Origin: Allodiplogaster sudhausi
Taxonomy: Eukaryota > Nematoda > Chromadorea > Rhabditida > Diplogasteridae
Length of the DNA stretch: 64,000 bases
NCBI GenBank assembly: GCA_945643635.1
Contig: CALZFC010000005.1
Coordinates: forward strand, 1,691,001-1,755,000
Direction: 5' to 3'
Part shown: one piece after another, positions 20,610 through 35,141 of the stretch
How positions within the stretch are numbered: position 1 is the stretch's first letter
Layout of the letters: every line of letters starts with the position of its first letter
Notes under the pieces: generated by a model
What the model was told of the DNA's origin: nothing
What the model saw: only the letters and a program-made list of their open reading frames with translations
Database searches by the model: none
Position numbers and translations under genes: made by a program

Positions 20610-23473
20610 CTGGAAAGAGTAAAGTTAGTGTCCATTTCACCAGGTGTAGATAGAGGATGTCCGAACAATATAGAAAAATCAATTTAGCACTGTTTACACA
20701 TTCAGATACATTGAAGCTAACGGGCATAGCCGCTCGAACTTTTTCATAACTTCGGTACAGCTTAAAAACATACTGACCAAATGAAAAAGGCCATAAAAAG
20801 TCGCTATAATCTTTTACATAATGGAGCAATTCTCTGCTTGTGAGCTTTATCCCAACAGAAGAAATTTTTTTTTCATTTTGCAACGCAGCCTTCCGCAAGC
20901 AAAATGGCATAATTTTGCGCGCAGCAAAAGAAGGTTTTGTTAACTGGCCATTTTCTTAGAATCCGTTTCCCACACCCTCCCTCCTTCCATTCCAAGCTCT
21001 GCCTCTCACTTAATCTCTCTCTACATCTTCTTCCTCTATTTCACGTTCTCTACATGAAGTCGACCCGTCTCCATCCCATCACACTCCCTTCTCGTTCACT
21101 TATTCTCTTCTTGAATCGCTTTAACTTTCGTTCTATTATTCTCTCTATCTCCCTCACTTTTTCTGACATCTACTCTCTGACTCTCCTTCTCCTTTTCTCT
21201 CTACACTCTCTTTTTCTGGCTCTCTTCTCGCTCACTCTGCCTTCATCTTTATCTCTCCCAATCTGATTTTCTCAACAAGAGTCGGCATCCAAATTGGCTT
21301 GCTTATCCGGCGTGCTTTGAGCTGGAAGAGAAGAGCGATTTTCACATACAATTGGACAATTGTCCAAGTGACAACTCTCGCGGGATTGTCTCTCTTTCCT
21401 TCTCTTTCTCTCTCTCTCTTTCTCTCTCTAGATCCTTTGCAGTTTCTTTCCTCGACAGTCAATTTCCCATTAAAGCTACCGTGAATTAGCCGGCAAACCT
21501 GATCGCTCGAAGACGTGGCAGAGGCAGCGTTCGGCTCTTCGGCAACGGGCGACAGGCCGGCACTCTGAGTGGCTCCCGAGTGGGCGGGGTCTCCGCCGGC
21601 TCCGCCCCCTTCCCCTTCAGGCGGCGTCCGCGTGATGATTGGTCGCGGAGAGGTGGCAGAGGACGCGAGGGGCGCGGCGCCCGCCGGCGACGTCGTCTTT
21701 CCATGCTGAAAGTAAAAAGTCTTATTGACAGCTCACGAAGACATTCTTAGAAATAAAAAAAAGTCTTGATTTATTTTTCAGGTGATTTAAAATGACAATT
21801 TGAAAGTCTCTCCCGACCGGCTGAGCGTTCCGGTTGAACGCAGCTTCTGCCGCGGCATGCACTCGATCCGTTGCTTCCGTTATCTTCCAGCGACCAATCT
21901 TCAGGGCTACCTTCCCCACGCATGTCTGCATTGGAATGGTAGAGGAAGTTTTGGTTAAGAACGAGACAGAGAGAGACAAAGAGAGAAACATGGAGAGATA
22001 AAGAGAGAAAGAGAGGGATGCATGGAGAGAGAGAGGATAAAAATCGAGAGGGAGAGAGAGAGGAGAAAGAAAACAAAAAAATATTTTATTTTTATGCAAC
22101 AATAGATTGGATAAGAAACATGCTAGCTACAAGAATGAAAGACAACCTTGAGGGTTGCTGCGACGTCTTCTTGCATAGAACTGGCGACATCTTCTCCGTT
22201 TATAGCGAGAATCTAAGAAAACGGCCATCAATAACGCCATAATAACGTCATTATGTTCAATACTTTTTGACTCCTGTTCCTCTGCAGCAATTGTTCACCG
22301 CTTGTTTTTTAAAATTATATCACTTCAGGCTAAAAAGGTTTTTTTTTAAGTTCAGTTCATGTCCTTCATGCACAAACCCACAACTCATGTAGACGTTCAG
22401 AGAAGTGTATAAATCGCCACTAAATTTGGTAGCTTGAGTGACTTCAAACGATGTTTTCCTTCTCTGACCTGGTCGCCAGTCATGAGTCGGCCGTCAGCCT
22501 CGGCCGCGCCGCCCTTCACCACCTCGGAGACGTACACGCCCGGCTCGTTCTTGCGGCCGACGATGCTCAGGCCGAGGCCCCGTCCTGGGCGCTGCAAGGA
22601 ATACCTCCTCATTCTTTTCCTCTTTCCTTTATTTCACAAGAGAGACAAATCTACACGGGATGACAATAGAATCAATATTAATAATATCATTAAACCCTCG
22701 TTCTGCCAACACAACGAGGCATTTCCCCAATTCCAAACTGAGCAGTGTAAAGAAAAGCACCTTGGTCAGCTCGACTTCCAAGATGTTGTAAATTTGCGTC
22801 GGGTCGAGCAGACTCATCTGGAGGTTCGAATCGCGGTAGATGAGGAGACGAACCTCAAGATGTCGAATGTTCAGATTACAGCTTGTTAGGAAGTAGAGTC
22901 GCGGTTCGCATAACACAATTTATATTAAATTAAGAATGTCATCAGAATATTAAGAAAATAAATAACTATTTTCCAGACTGTGTTCGTCCTGATATTGAAT
23001 ATGAATGCTCTAGACTGACCTTGGGTGGCGTCCTTCGTAGCAGAGAGATGGCTTGCTCGTGCGGGACTCCACGGAGACTCACTCCATTCACCTGACAATG
23101 GGGTATCAGCCATCAACAATTAATATACTATTTTTCAAAACAAATTCTGAATACCTTCTTCGAAGCAAAAGTGGTTACTCTGGTTTTCATTTCAGCTAGC
23201 TCATTCAAGATGGACGCACTAATGGGAAACGTTGTCATCGCTAACACAAACTGCTTACAATTATGGTAAACATCTTGACTGTTCGGAAATATGAAGTAGC
23301 ATGGGTATTTGAGTTATCACAAATTGACAATAATTTCAATTATCTCTGTTGTCTGTTTCTTAATTAAAGAAGGGCAACATTGCAAATTACTATGTCCCTC
23401 AAACAACTATTTCTGCGAAACTCAAGTGTTTGACTTTTACATCTGCCATAATGAGAGAAAAGGAGACAGAGCG

Positions 23474-23523
<50 letters not shown>

Positions 23524-25401
23524 AAGGAGTACGGTAGTTGCTGCTAACCTCAAGGACCTGGTCGCCTGGTCGAAGTCTTCCATCCGCGGCCGCTGCTCCA
23601 TCAGAGTACACCTCGTGGATGACCACCGTACCCAGCACGGTATCCGCCCCACCAACGATGGACAGGCCCAGACCCTTACCGTCCTGTATTGCAAGACAAC
23701 TTTGGTATGTGCATTCATCCTAGCAACTAGTAATTAGAATTTATCATGGCAAAAAGCTTTATAAATACTTTTTGGTAATCATAACGGAATCTTCATAATT
23801 AAATTTCAACTTATCATTGTTAACCAAAGAAGGTGCGCGCTTAACTTAATGATATTTACATCTCTTTTTTAGAAATATAAAATTGGGATTAGCATTGGAA
23901 TAGTAAAATAGCAAAGATTGAAAATGAACCCATACCTTGTCAATTTGAATGGGTGATTCCTTGCCAGCTTCAATTGGTGCTTTCTCATTGCCGCCGCCAG
24001 CCCAACTCTTCTTCCGCACATCTCAAAAATCACAATAATTGTGTTGTACTTAAGAGATTTATGTGTATTCGCTATTTTTAGTTAATTGCTCTTGATAGAA
24101 CAAGATCATGCACGTCATGGACATATACAACCGTTTTTCTTCGGCAATGAGAATTTTATGTGCCAAATTCTCGAGTGTTTATGACGAGGGGATGAATTTG
24201 CCAGCAGAAACATTTTGCCCCCTTCGACTGCTCGCGGCGATTTTACGGGCCTTTGCTATCAAATTGCATTTGTAGCCCCTCATGGAGTGTGTTTAAATTT
24301 AGTTTCGACGAAGACTGCGGACGACTGCGCTGAGATAGAGAACGGAATGTGGTTAAAGCGAGAGAGCGAGGAAGAAAGAGAATGAGGAGAGGGGAAGAGA
24401 GAGAGCAGGAGAGAGAGAGAGAACAAAGTCTGCGAACATCCAGAATAGGATACAGAACTGATGCACTTGTAGAGGGGCCGTATTCATTCGAATGAACACA
24501 GACATATGTACATACATTTGAACCTGCGATGATGAAGCTGCTCCCATTTTACATTTTATCTCTCTCTCTGTCTGTCTCTCTCTCTCTCTCTCTCTTTCTC
24601 CCTCGCTGTCTTTCTTTCTCTATCGCTCTCGCTCTCTTTCTCTCTTGGTTCTCATTTCTCTTCGTCAAAAGCATTCATGTCGTGTCAGCTGAACAGATAT
24701 GTATGTATGCCTCGGTGCTATCTGAAAATACTTGTTGCATTTTTTGTAATGGTACAGAATATGACCAAAGGTTGCCAATCAATATTTTTTTCATATTTTC
24801 CTCGAGATTCTACCTCCCTATTCTCTCTCTCTCTCTCTCTCTCTCGCTTTCTCTCTCTCTCTCCCTTTCGTTGTTTCCCTCTGTCCTCTTCGCTCATTCA
24901 ATCTCCCAACAACGTCCACATACTATGTATAAACATACGTATCAGGCTGGGCTAATCACGCCATGTCGCTATTGTAAATCCCAATCTCTCATGGTCTCCG
25001 CATTCACTTTTCTTATTCTGAGCAGCACCTTTCCTCATAACTTTTTCACGTCGTTCTCTCTCTCCACCTCTCTCTCGCCCTCTCTATCTCTATCTGTGGT
25101 TTCTCTCTCTATCTGACCCTCTATCTGTCTCTCTCCCTCTCTATCTGCGGTTTCTCTCTCTATCTGACCCTCTCTCTATCTGTCTCTCTCCCTCTCTCCA
25201 TCTTTTCATTCGTTCACATCCGCGTACGAATGAGGCCCATTAGTGGCTCTCTTGCATGCCAATATGAGACGGCATGGCATGTATGATGTGAGCGCCTGGT
25301 TAGGAGTTGGCTCTCTCTCTGGGCAGAAGGGGGAAGGACGATGAGGAGCATGCAAAGAAGGTGGGGAAAGTAGGTGCTTTCTCTCTCGCGCTCTCTCTCT
25401 C

Positions 25402-25433
<32 letters not shown>

Positions 25434-28287
25434 GCTCAAGTTCTGTTTATCCCCTTTTCCCTACCTTGTTCTCACCCTTTCGCCCGAGTATCTCTCTCAC
25501 ACGCTATATATCTCCACGTAGGCTTCAATACCTGCAAGCAATGAAAATTACGAGGAAAAATTACAATCCTACCAGGAAGAGTTATGAATGAAAATTTTTG
25601 ATTGACGGGTTTTCGGGATTGGTTATTATTTATCGGCCCCAAGGTGATTAGTAAGAATTTTAAACATGTAAACACTTATAATATTTCTAAAAACAAAGTA
25701 AACTTTGTTTTAACATATTCCCGGTTCAACATGTATTAATTTTTACAATGACTCCCGATTACCGATATATCCGGAACTGATAAAAAAATCCATCTTTCAT
25801 GTTTACAAACGAAGAAATTCAATCAGCCGCGCAACTTTTACTTTAAGAAAATTCAATGATAATACTTTAAAGGAGGCGAAAACTCAAAATGTTTGCTCTA
25901 AGGATGATTCTGTAAATGTGTCAAAGAGTCAATGTTCTAAACTAAAAGTTAAAGGAGTATATTCCATCTGAAAAGTGTTGCCTGAACCTAAGGGGAATAT
26001 TAGTGTGTTGAACAGAACTTTAAATTTAACAGTTGTCGCCAACTAAATTTCGGCCAAAAACGCTTGTAGGAGCAGAGTCGACCAGCGAGGGGTGAAATAT
26101 GGCTCCATAGGCCGTGAAATGTACGCCGACACATGCACGATTCACTACCGGACGCAAACCGCCAACTTAAAATTGTCCAGGAAAATGCTTGCTTTACGAT
26201 CTGGCAAATTACCAGGATCACATTGCTTAAACCTATCGTACTATAAGATTGGCCATTTCGTGTTAGGAGTTACCGAGTTTAAACCTCCTTTAAAGAATGC
26301 AACGGAGCCAAAATCAAAATCCCTTGAGCGGTCGCCATTCATCGTTTAAATTAAATCCTTTGTTTATTTATCTCATCTATTTGTAAACCTAGTTTTTCGT
26401 CTTTCTATAGCTCGTTCATTTTTAAGTTCTCAGCACTCTTGTCACTCTTGTCTAAATATCTTCCTTGGTGAATCGTCAGGAGAAGTGTGTAGGCAGGACT
26501 GGCCAGGCGGAAGCTTCTAGTGGACCGTGTTATGGAAAGAAAAGGGATTGTGGAGAGAGAGCTGTCTGAAGTGAGATAGGAAAAGAGTCAAGGAGAAAAA
26601 ATATGAAGACAGAGAGAGAGAGTGAAAAAGGAATATTAGAGAGCGATGTGAGGGAGAGAGAGAGAGAAAGAAAGAAACGGATAAAAAGGGTACGAGAAAA
26701 TTGAAAAAGTAGTGATAAAAGAAAGAGATCCTGAAATGAATGAGAGAGAGAGAGAGAGAGAGAGACGAAACAGAAGTCTGTCTCATTTTTAAAAATTTTC
26801 AAGTTCCTCAGTTCCCTCGTCATATGCGACTCTACGAGACATTTTTTGACTGCTTCAACTCAATAATAACAAAAGCACAGTCCTCCTTTTTCATTCCTTC
26901 TCTTTATCCCCTCTTTCACGTTCACTCTTTCTATCGCTCACTCTCTCTCTCTCACTCTTTCTGTCTTCCTCTCTCCTTACTCTAGCGTTTCGATCGTCAC
27001 ATCATTTCATTTCATCTCAAATGTCCCCTCAACACTCATTCTTAAATATTCCACGCGCTCCCAAGCAACGCTTCCGGCCACCTTACAGCCGCATTTTATA
27101 TTCTAGCAGAAAAGATGATGAATGAAAGAGAAAAGCCGTGGCATAAGACATATAGTGGGAAGCGGGCAGAGAAATGAAAGCAAAAAGAAAGAGAGCAAGA
27201 GGGAGAGAGAGAGAGAGAGAGAGATCACAGGCTGGCAACATAAAGAAGAAAACAACTTTCGCCAGATTGCCTAGTGAGCGTCATTTCATACGCATGCTCG
27301 CATGATACAAAGCATCTATTTCTCTTCGGCTGCATGTTCATGAGTTCTCCAAATTCCAGGAATAGAATGAATCGGGTGCAATGAAAGGAAGGAGAGAAGC
27401 ACAAATCGAAAAATATGGAACAAGTATTCTTTGAAAAGACTTCATGCACGCGAGTTCAAAACGCCGAAATGATATTTGGACATTTTATTAATTCTCATAA
27501 AACCAAGAAATATGATCTCTAATAGTAAGAGATATAAATGAATCTGCACTCGAATACAAGAAGAAGACTTACTTTCGACACTTTGAAGAGTATTCTCGAC
27601 GTTGCTGGCTGTCGTTGGCGGACTTGTCATTTGATCGCCTCCCATCTCTGATCGTTTCTGAAGAAGAAGAAGATTAACTTTATTAGATTTATATATTTCG
27701 CAACAAAATAATAGTAACAAAAAACCCGCGATTATAAGCTGAAGGAAAGCAAAGATGTGGGTGCAAGTGAAGACTTCTTTTCGCTCTTCAAACATAGGCC
27801 AAAGATTCTAAGACTCAGTGAAGTAAACATCATTAGAATCTCTGCCGTGTTAATGTCCTCGTGCAATTATTTGCCATCTTTATGCCGTGGCTTCAGAAGA
27901 AGAACAAAAGTCGCACAGCGGCTGTTGCTAAACAGCGAAGATAGAGAAGTTTGGTGCGGATAATTAAAAGATGAAATAGAAGAAAAGTAATTGCCGTTTG
28001 CCTTTCCAGGACTGTGTATTCTACGGCTTCCCACTCGCTACAAACCGTCTGGCAGCCTTTCCCATACCATGACTCTTCCACTTCCCTCCCCTCCGACGCT
28101 GTGCGATAGGCAATTAGTAACTAACACGCATTGGATGCTAGTCTAGTGGATATGGCGAAAGCATGAAGTCACCTTGGATGGAGGGAAGGGAGATTGGAAG
28201 GAAGGGCTAGATATACATTAGGTGATAGGAGTGAGACAAAGAAAGATAGAGACAGAGAAAGAGAGAGAAGAGAGAGAAAGAGAGAGA

Positions 28288-28337
<50 letters not shown>

Positions 28338-28590
28338 AGAAAGAGAGTAATGAACGAGAAAAAGGCAGCAGCAGCAGCGGCGGGCGGCCCTAGGTATGGC
28401 AAAGTGGCAAACTCTAAAAGCCTATTTTCGTTAAAGCCAAAACGGAACAACCGCGTCGAGAGGCACTCGGAAAAGAAGACTCCGCTTAATGAATGTTTAG
28501 GAAAAGCCTCTGCAAGATGCGGTGAGATGGAAGACATGAAGCGGAAAGGATAAAATAGAAAGGTGACACGACCGGAGAGAGAATAATGGT

Positions 28591-28625
<35 letters not shown>

Positions 28626-29460
28626 TGGAGAGAAAGGAACCTGTATCACAGCGACTAGGAGTAGACAAGAGATACAAAGGAGGGGAAGTCACGAAGGAAG
28701 CTTTTGTATAAGCAAAGAGGAGAGGGAAGGGCGGCCGGCTTAAAGCAACGAACTAACGACGAGGACTCGGTGCAGACTGAAGAGAAGAGCATGGGGAGAT
28801 GCGTGACGAATCGGCATTTATTTTACGAGTGCATACTTCATACAAGCCCCCTTTCACCCAGCAATGCCAACAACCCGTACAACTTTACAATATGGATGAG
28901 TTAAATAATAGCTTGTAGGTACTCGAACTGGGGACGGCTCTGCGCTTCTGAGAGTTTCTCCAAAGCCAATGGCTGATCTCTGCACGACCTGCGCACTTGC
29001 TTCAGAAGCCTTGCGAACTAGAAGAGGACGTCGAGCGGAAGGGGGTACCTTGGCAAAGGAGAAAAGAGTGAGGGGGGAGGGTTGTGAGCAAGAGTAGGAG
29101 GGAGAGCGGGATGGGGGTTGAGAGACCCACTCTCTCCTCTTCGTTCTGCTCTGCCTCTTCGCTTTCCCCTCCTCTGAGGTGGACAGAATGCCAAAGTGGG
29201 GGGGGGGGGACGAGGAGACTTGGTGAGGGAGAGAAGAGAACGAGGCGGCATGGAACGAGAGATAAATTGGAGAGGGAATGAGACAGTGAGAGAGTGAGAG
29301 AGAGAAAGAGAGAGAGCGAGAGAGAGAGAGAGAGAGAGCGAGCGAGAGAGGAAGAGAGGGTTGCACGGCATAAATGAAGGCGAAGTGGGAAGAGTAAGGG
29401 GGCAGATAGTAGATGGATGTGAGAGGGAGTGGCAGAGGAGTAGAGAGAGTGAGAGAGAGA

Positions 29461-29505
<45 letters not shown>

Positions 29506-30854
29506 AGCAGTCGCAGACAGCCTCCTGCCCTGGAGCACATACACAGCAGGCGAATGCGTCAACGCAGAAGCGACCCGCCGGGATGGCCGGGACTTATTTG
29601 CGATGAAAGAAAGAAAGAAGAAGAAACGAAGCAAGGACGGTGAAGAAGTAGAATAAGAGAATAAAAAAGGAGCTAAGTGGAGAAATGGGCAGAGAACGTC
29701 GTTTGCTGGCGGTTTCTGAGAAAGGAAGAGAGATGAGCGAGAGAAAGGGACAGAGACAAAGAAGAGAGAGAGTGAGAGTGAGAGAAAGAGAAGGCAGAGA
29801 AGAAAGAGAGTGAGAAAGAGAGATCGAGATAGAGAGAAGAAGGCAAGTGGCTGTAAAAGGGCCATCATAGAAAGTCTAACGTGAAGGAAGGAAGGGGAAG
29901 CAACGCCGCCAATGCATCCACCGAAATCTTGTGGGCGAAATTGGCTAATCTCGAAAAGTGGAACGGACGCCCGTCTTTGTGAAGGGGGCCAAGAGGGTTG
30001 ATGGGGAGGTGAGGGGGTGACGTCACGAAGGAAACCGCCGTCTCTAATTTGGCTGGCAGGAAGCGCTTCTAATCTACGATTCACTAGCATATTTCTTCGC
30101 CATAAAGATTTAAGGCATCATAATAGCTTATCATTAGTCATTACACCAACTGCAGATGAATCTACATACTAGGAATGAATCTGGAATATTAATCGTATGC
30201 AAATTCCTCCAGAGATTTGTCTGATGAGTTATTTGACAACTCTCACAGGGCATCATTGCAGCTACGACATAGATAAATGAAGGATTAGACGTCGATTAAA
30301 GGGAAGCAAAAAAGGGCTTGATGACAGCTTAGTTCGCATTTCATAGCAGATAAGCAGGGCGATCATTTCAGGGCTTCCTATGAACACTAGAGCATCTCGC
30401 AGCGAATCACTTTGTTGTCATTTACGACGCAGAGACATTGAAGACATTCCAGATGCACTGTCACGGCAATTGCAACAGTATATCTTGCCTACAATATACA
30501 ACTCCGCAATAAATATTAAAAACAAATTTAAAAAAAAGATAATTCCTTCCGCAGTTTTTACGTTGTTTGTACACTTTTTTTTTACGACAATAAGACACTA
30601 TTGCTGGGATTACAAAGAAAGCGAATCAAGAAAGAAGACGTTCTTACCCTGTTCTCTCGTTCCTGCTCGATGGAATCAGATGGCAGCTGAACGACGTTCT
30701 CCTCTTCCACGACCTCGGCCTCGACCGACGACGAGTTCTCTTCCGAGAGAGTTGGCATCTCCACCTCAATGCGGAAGAAGGCAGTCAGAAGGCGGACACG
30801 CCACCACATCCAGGTGGTTGCAGGGCCAGACTCGATAAGGTGCAAAGGAGACCT

Positions 30855-30901
<47 letters not shown>

Positions 30902-33900
30902 ATTTCTCTCTCTCTCTCCCTCTCTCTCCCTCTCTCTCTCTCTCTCTCTCCACATGTCACTCGTGCCTTCTTTCACCTGGCTTCTTCTCCTCTTTCGCCC
31001 CTCCCCAATCCTTGCATCCCCTGGCCGACACTGCAATCTCACTGTTCAGCATTGCACTTATATGCCATGTCATGCTTGTCTCGGCAGGGCTAACAAATAA
31101 GTCCGGGTTTAGTAGGTAACAAATCCGGGTTTAGTAGGTAAACAATAGAAGAAACAGCGATTTTTCCACGCTATACACCCACTCCCACGACATCCATAAT
31201 ATTTCAGATAAATATTTAATTAGAGTCTGTCATTGTGGTGCCGGCGCCACTAACGAAGCAACCCTTACGCTGGCAGCTGAAAATTTGTATTGGGGAAATA
31301 GCCATCGCCTAGCAACAAAGGCAGCAAGCGCCAGTTGAAGAGGCGGCTGCGAAAGCTGCCATGTTTTCATCCACATAGAAAGGTCAGAAAACAAAGAAAG
31401 GGAATCCCTCTTCCGGGTGGATAACTTTCGTTAATCTCACAAAAGTGGAGGCCTCGACTAGGGCATTGCCGAGGGGAAAATAATATTTTTCAAGTTAGCC
31501 GGATTCAAAAATAGCCTTACAAAAGGAAAAAAAAGCCGTATGCACATACATATGTGCACAGCATACCGCATTTATGAAAGTGTTCTAGAATGAAGGGAAT
31601 TGGCAATTCAGCTATCTTAAATATCTTGCTGCTCACCATATTTAACGGCCGTCTCAGCACGACCATCTCCATGTAGCTTCGCTCGCAGCATTCTCGTATC
31701 TTGTGAGAAGCGGCAATGTGCGTCAGCCCGGCCAGCACGCGCCCGCAAACCTCAAATTGTTACTCTTTTATCTTTTTATCACTTTCACGCTCATCATTTA
31801 TACATGTATTTATTGACACAACTGCGAAACATCTTCCACTTTTGAATGTTCTATTTCTTCAAAAACCACTCAGCCTTTTGAAATGGGCAAACGGCTGCTG
31901 AAAGAGGGTTGTAAGAAAGACCTCAAGGAGCTCGTCCCCCACTCGAACAGAGAGAGGGCAGGCCACCTTCACAGCCACGACCAGCACGGCCGGCGTCTGT
32001 CGGAGGCGGTCTTTTGTTCCTGCAGAAAGAAATGGAGACAAATAACAAAAGAAGGTAAAAGTATAGGTTATCGGACAAAGGAAAAAAATATAAATCCAGC
32101 TAGTATTAAAAATACTTGAAATATTTCAATGACTTCCTTCTGCTAAACTTACCAGCTAGGGAGAGTCCGAGTCCCGCCTCAGGGACACTTTCAAGTCTCA
32201 TCAGAAGAATCTCACCGCCGAGCGAGTCGTACTTCCGGGATAATTTCTCTGTAATTACAAGTTAGGGCAGTCATTAAATCTATTCATGGTCAAGTAAATT
32301 TATTTATTTATTTATTCATACATCAACTAATGATGTGACAACATGTGGAGTGAATATGGCAAAATAAGCTAAGACAGCTGAAAGGAGAGAAACAGTTGAA
32401 AAGAAATTTATGATGTGTCGTTGCAGGATCTTAAAATATAGAAGAGGGAAAGGGGGGAAGAGTAAGAGATTTACAGTAAACAGTGGAAAACTGAATTTAT
32501 AACTTATTCAGATCAAGATTAGTTAGCTTATGTAGATCAGAATTTGCAAGGGCTCTCTTAAAACTTAGAATATCACGGCTAATGAGTTCTAACGGCAGTT
32601 TCATGTACATTAACGGAGTACGCATAGAGAAGCAGTGTCGACGTAACATGAGTTTCCATCGCGGGAAGTGAAAGTTGAAAGCAGATACTCTACCGTTGCA
32701 TGGTTTAAAAACTACAAAATCACTAATGGGCAAGTAAATAGTAAGTCACAGAATATTTCAATGGCAATTAGATAATTAATATAAAATAGCAGGAATGAAT
32801 AGTTCTTTTCCTGCATACTCTGAGTGTAGAAGAAAGGAGTCTCTTCCTCCTCGTCGTCCTCTTCCCTTGGCAGAGCAGCCGCGCTTCCAGGCTCGATGCC
32901 AGCGTCCGCCAAACGAGCAATATTCTGCAAACAAAATGGTTTGAACAAAGCAACACATTAAAGTGACTTCAGCTATCAATTTCAATCGAACATCATCGTC
33001 GTCTTCTTGCGGTGTGAGAAGCGTAACGTGACGCGTCGCGGCCGGAGCATCACGCGTCGCGGTCGCCGGCGCTGGTGGCGGCGGCGCGGGGCGGGCCGCG
33101 TCGGCGAGCTGCAAAGCAGCAGCCGCCGCCTCTTCGTCTTCTTCATCCTTGGTTTCGGAAGAAGATACGTCTGAGACGATAAGAGGGCGCTCCTGCTCAC
33201 AAGGAATATTCTTCTAAATTAATTAAACTCAAATTTATATCCTATGCGTTATTTGATACAAATGAAATACGCAGAGTGGTGTTCAATGAACCGCCATAAG
33301 ATTAATAATTTCGATTTGAAAGCTTCTGTTACCCCATATCACATTACTAGGAATACAAATGAAATATTCAAAAATCTCCACTTGCCTCTCCAGGGCGCGG
33401 CGCTGTCCGTGGAGGCGTTGGCGGCTTGTTGGCTGCGCTGCTCTTGCGGCTGCCACCGTTGCTGGTGATGGAGTCCCTCTTGGCGCCGGCGCCCGTGCTG
33501 CCGCTGGACAAGCGGCGAGAGGATGGCGCCGCTACGATCGCCTCCTTCTTCGGCGTCTAAATTCGTCTCTCAGACTCACTTGCACACTCTTTGCTTTGTC
33601 TTCTTCATTTTCCACCATTACAAGTTAGCCACCAGCACTGTTGTTAGTGACATATGTTTCTTACCAATCATTAAATTGATGATATAAATCACCTCGTTGG
33701 CCGGCCTAACGGAAGGTGGAGGGGAAGGCTGTTTTCTCTCCAGTGGGTTCGGCTGCCTCTGCGGAGACTCTTCTCTCACCACCGCAATCTCGTCCCCTCC
33801 TCGGCTCGTTTCCAAGCGAATCGAGCCAACGGTCGACGTGGACGCCGAGCCACGGACGGCCTATTATAGTGTGTCTCTATTCTTATCCTTGCCTATTCTT

Positions 33901-35109
33901 CTCTTTCTCTCTCTCTTTCTCTTTCTCTCCGTCTCTCGCATGCACATAACTTTCTCTCTGTCCCGGTGTATGTCTCATTGTCCTTCTCTCTCCCACTTTC
34001 CCTCGCTCTCCTTACCTGATGTGGGTTGAAGGAGTGGAGCGATTGGAGTAGGAAGCGAACAGGATTGGAGGCATTCTTGATGGCAGCGACCGCCTCTTCG
34101 TGTGTTGCGTCGCGCAGGTCGGTGTCATTCACCTTAGTTTCGTCTTTGTTGCATCTTCTTTTTACCATTTAATTGTATTACCTAAATTTTCACCTCAAGC
34201 AACATACGCAAACTCATTGTCAATCAAGCTTGTCACTCTCTTCCAAATGAGTCCCTTATCAAAGTGATATGTTGTTAACAAACTGCTAGAACGCGGTCGC
34301 CCATATGGAAGACGCCAGATTGGCCGGCCGGCGAGTTCTCCAGCACAGACTTGATGAAGATTCCTGTGGTGTTTCGGAATTACGAGATATGTTTCCTACT
34401 ATCTTCTAACTATAAGTCTTCTTGCTCTTTCTCTCCTAATTTGCAATAGAAAGAATACACTTCCATGTATATTTCCAAAATAAATGAAAGTTTAATGAAA
34501 AGAAGAAGAAGCAGGTACCTGAGACTGTGTTGCCTGTACCCGGGAGGCCTCCTTTCTGCGAAACCTCGACTCGGCCACCAACGATTGAGATGCCTGTACG
34601 TTTCGTCAAAATAAGCTGTCGATGTTTAAATGTGAAAGCGGATAATAAACGGAAATGACATACCGAAAGACTTGTTCGGCTGCCGCTCCAATAAGACCGT
34701 CCGCACTTCTCCCCAGAACTTGGACTTGGGCGAGCGCATCTGAAGGTGTATCTTTGAATTAATTACATTTTTATTTTCAGAATTAAAAATAAGAGTATAT
34801 TGCTGGCCAACAATTCAATGCTGGCTGACCGCGTGATTGTTAACAAAGTCGGCGGAGGATGACGTGCCTCCGAAGGAGAGCTCTTGGTCGATAGAAACGG
34901 AGAGACCGGAATGGGTCGCTTCGCTTTGTTCCTGTGAGAAGAAAACGAAAATGACGGGTGTTCGAATAGCACATGACAAGATAAGCAGTTGCATCGTGGA
35001 CTTCAAGGGGGGCTGGCAGCTGGCATTACCTCTGTGTCTCCACGGAACTGCTCGTCCTCTCGTTGTATAGAGGGTGATGCCGGAGTCTTCTTGGGCGAAT
35101 GTCTGCAAC

Positions 35110-35141
<32 letters not shown>

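Noticed and set aside
29002..30090. 362-codon minus-strand open frame
   Set aside because: Mostly Ser/Leu/Arg from GA/CT repeats; the non-repeat ends show no domain and no splice support.
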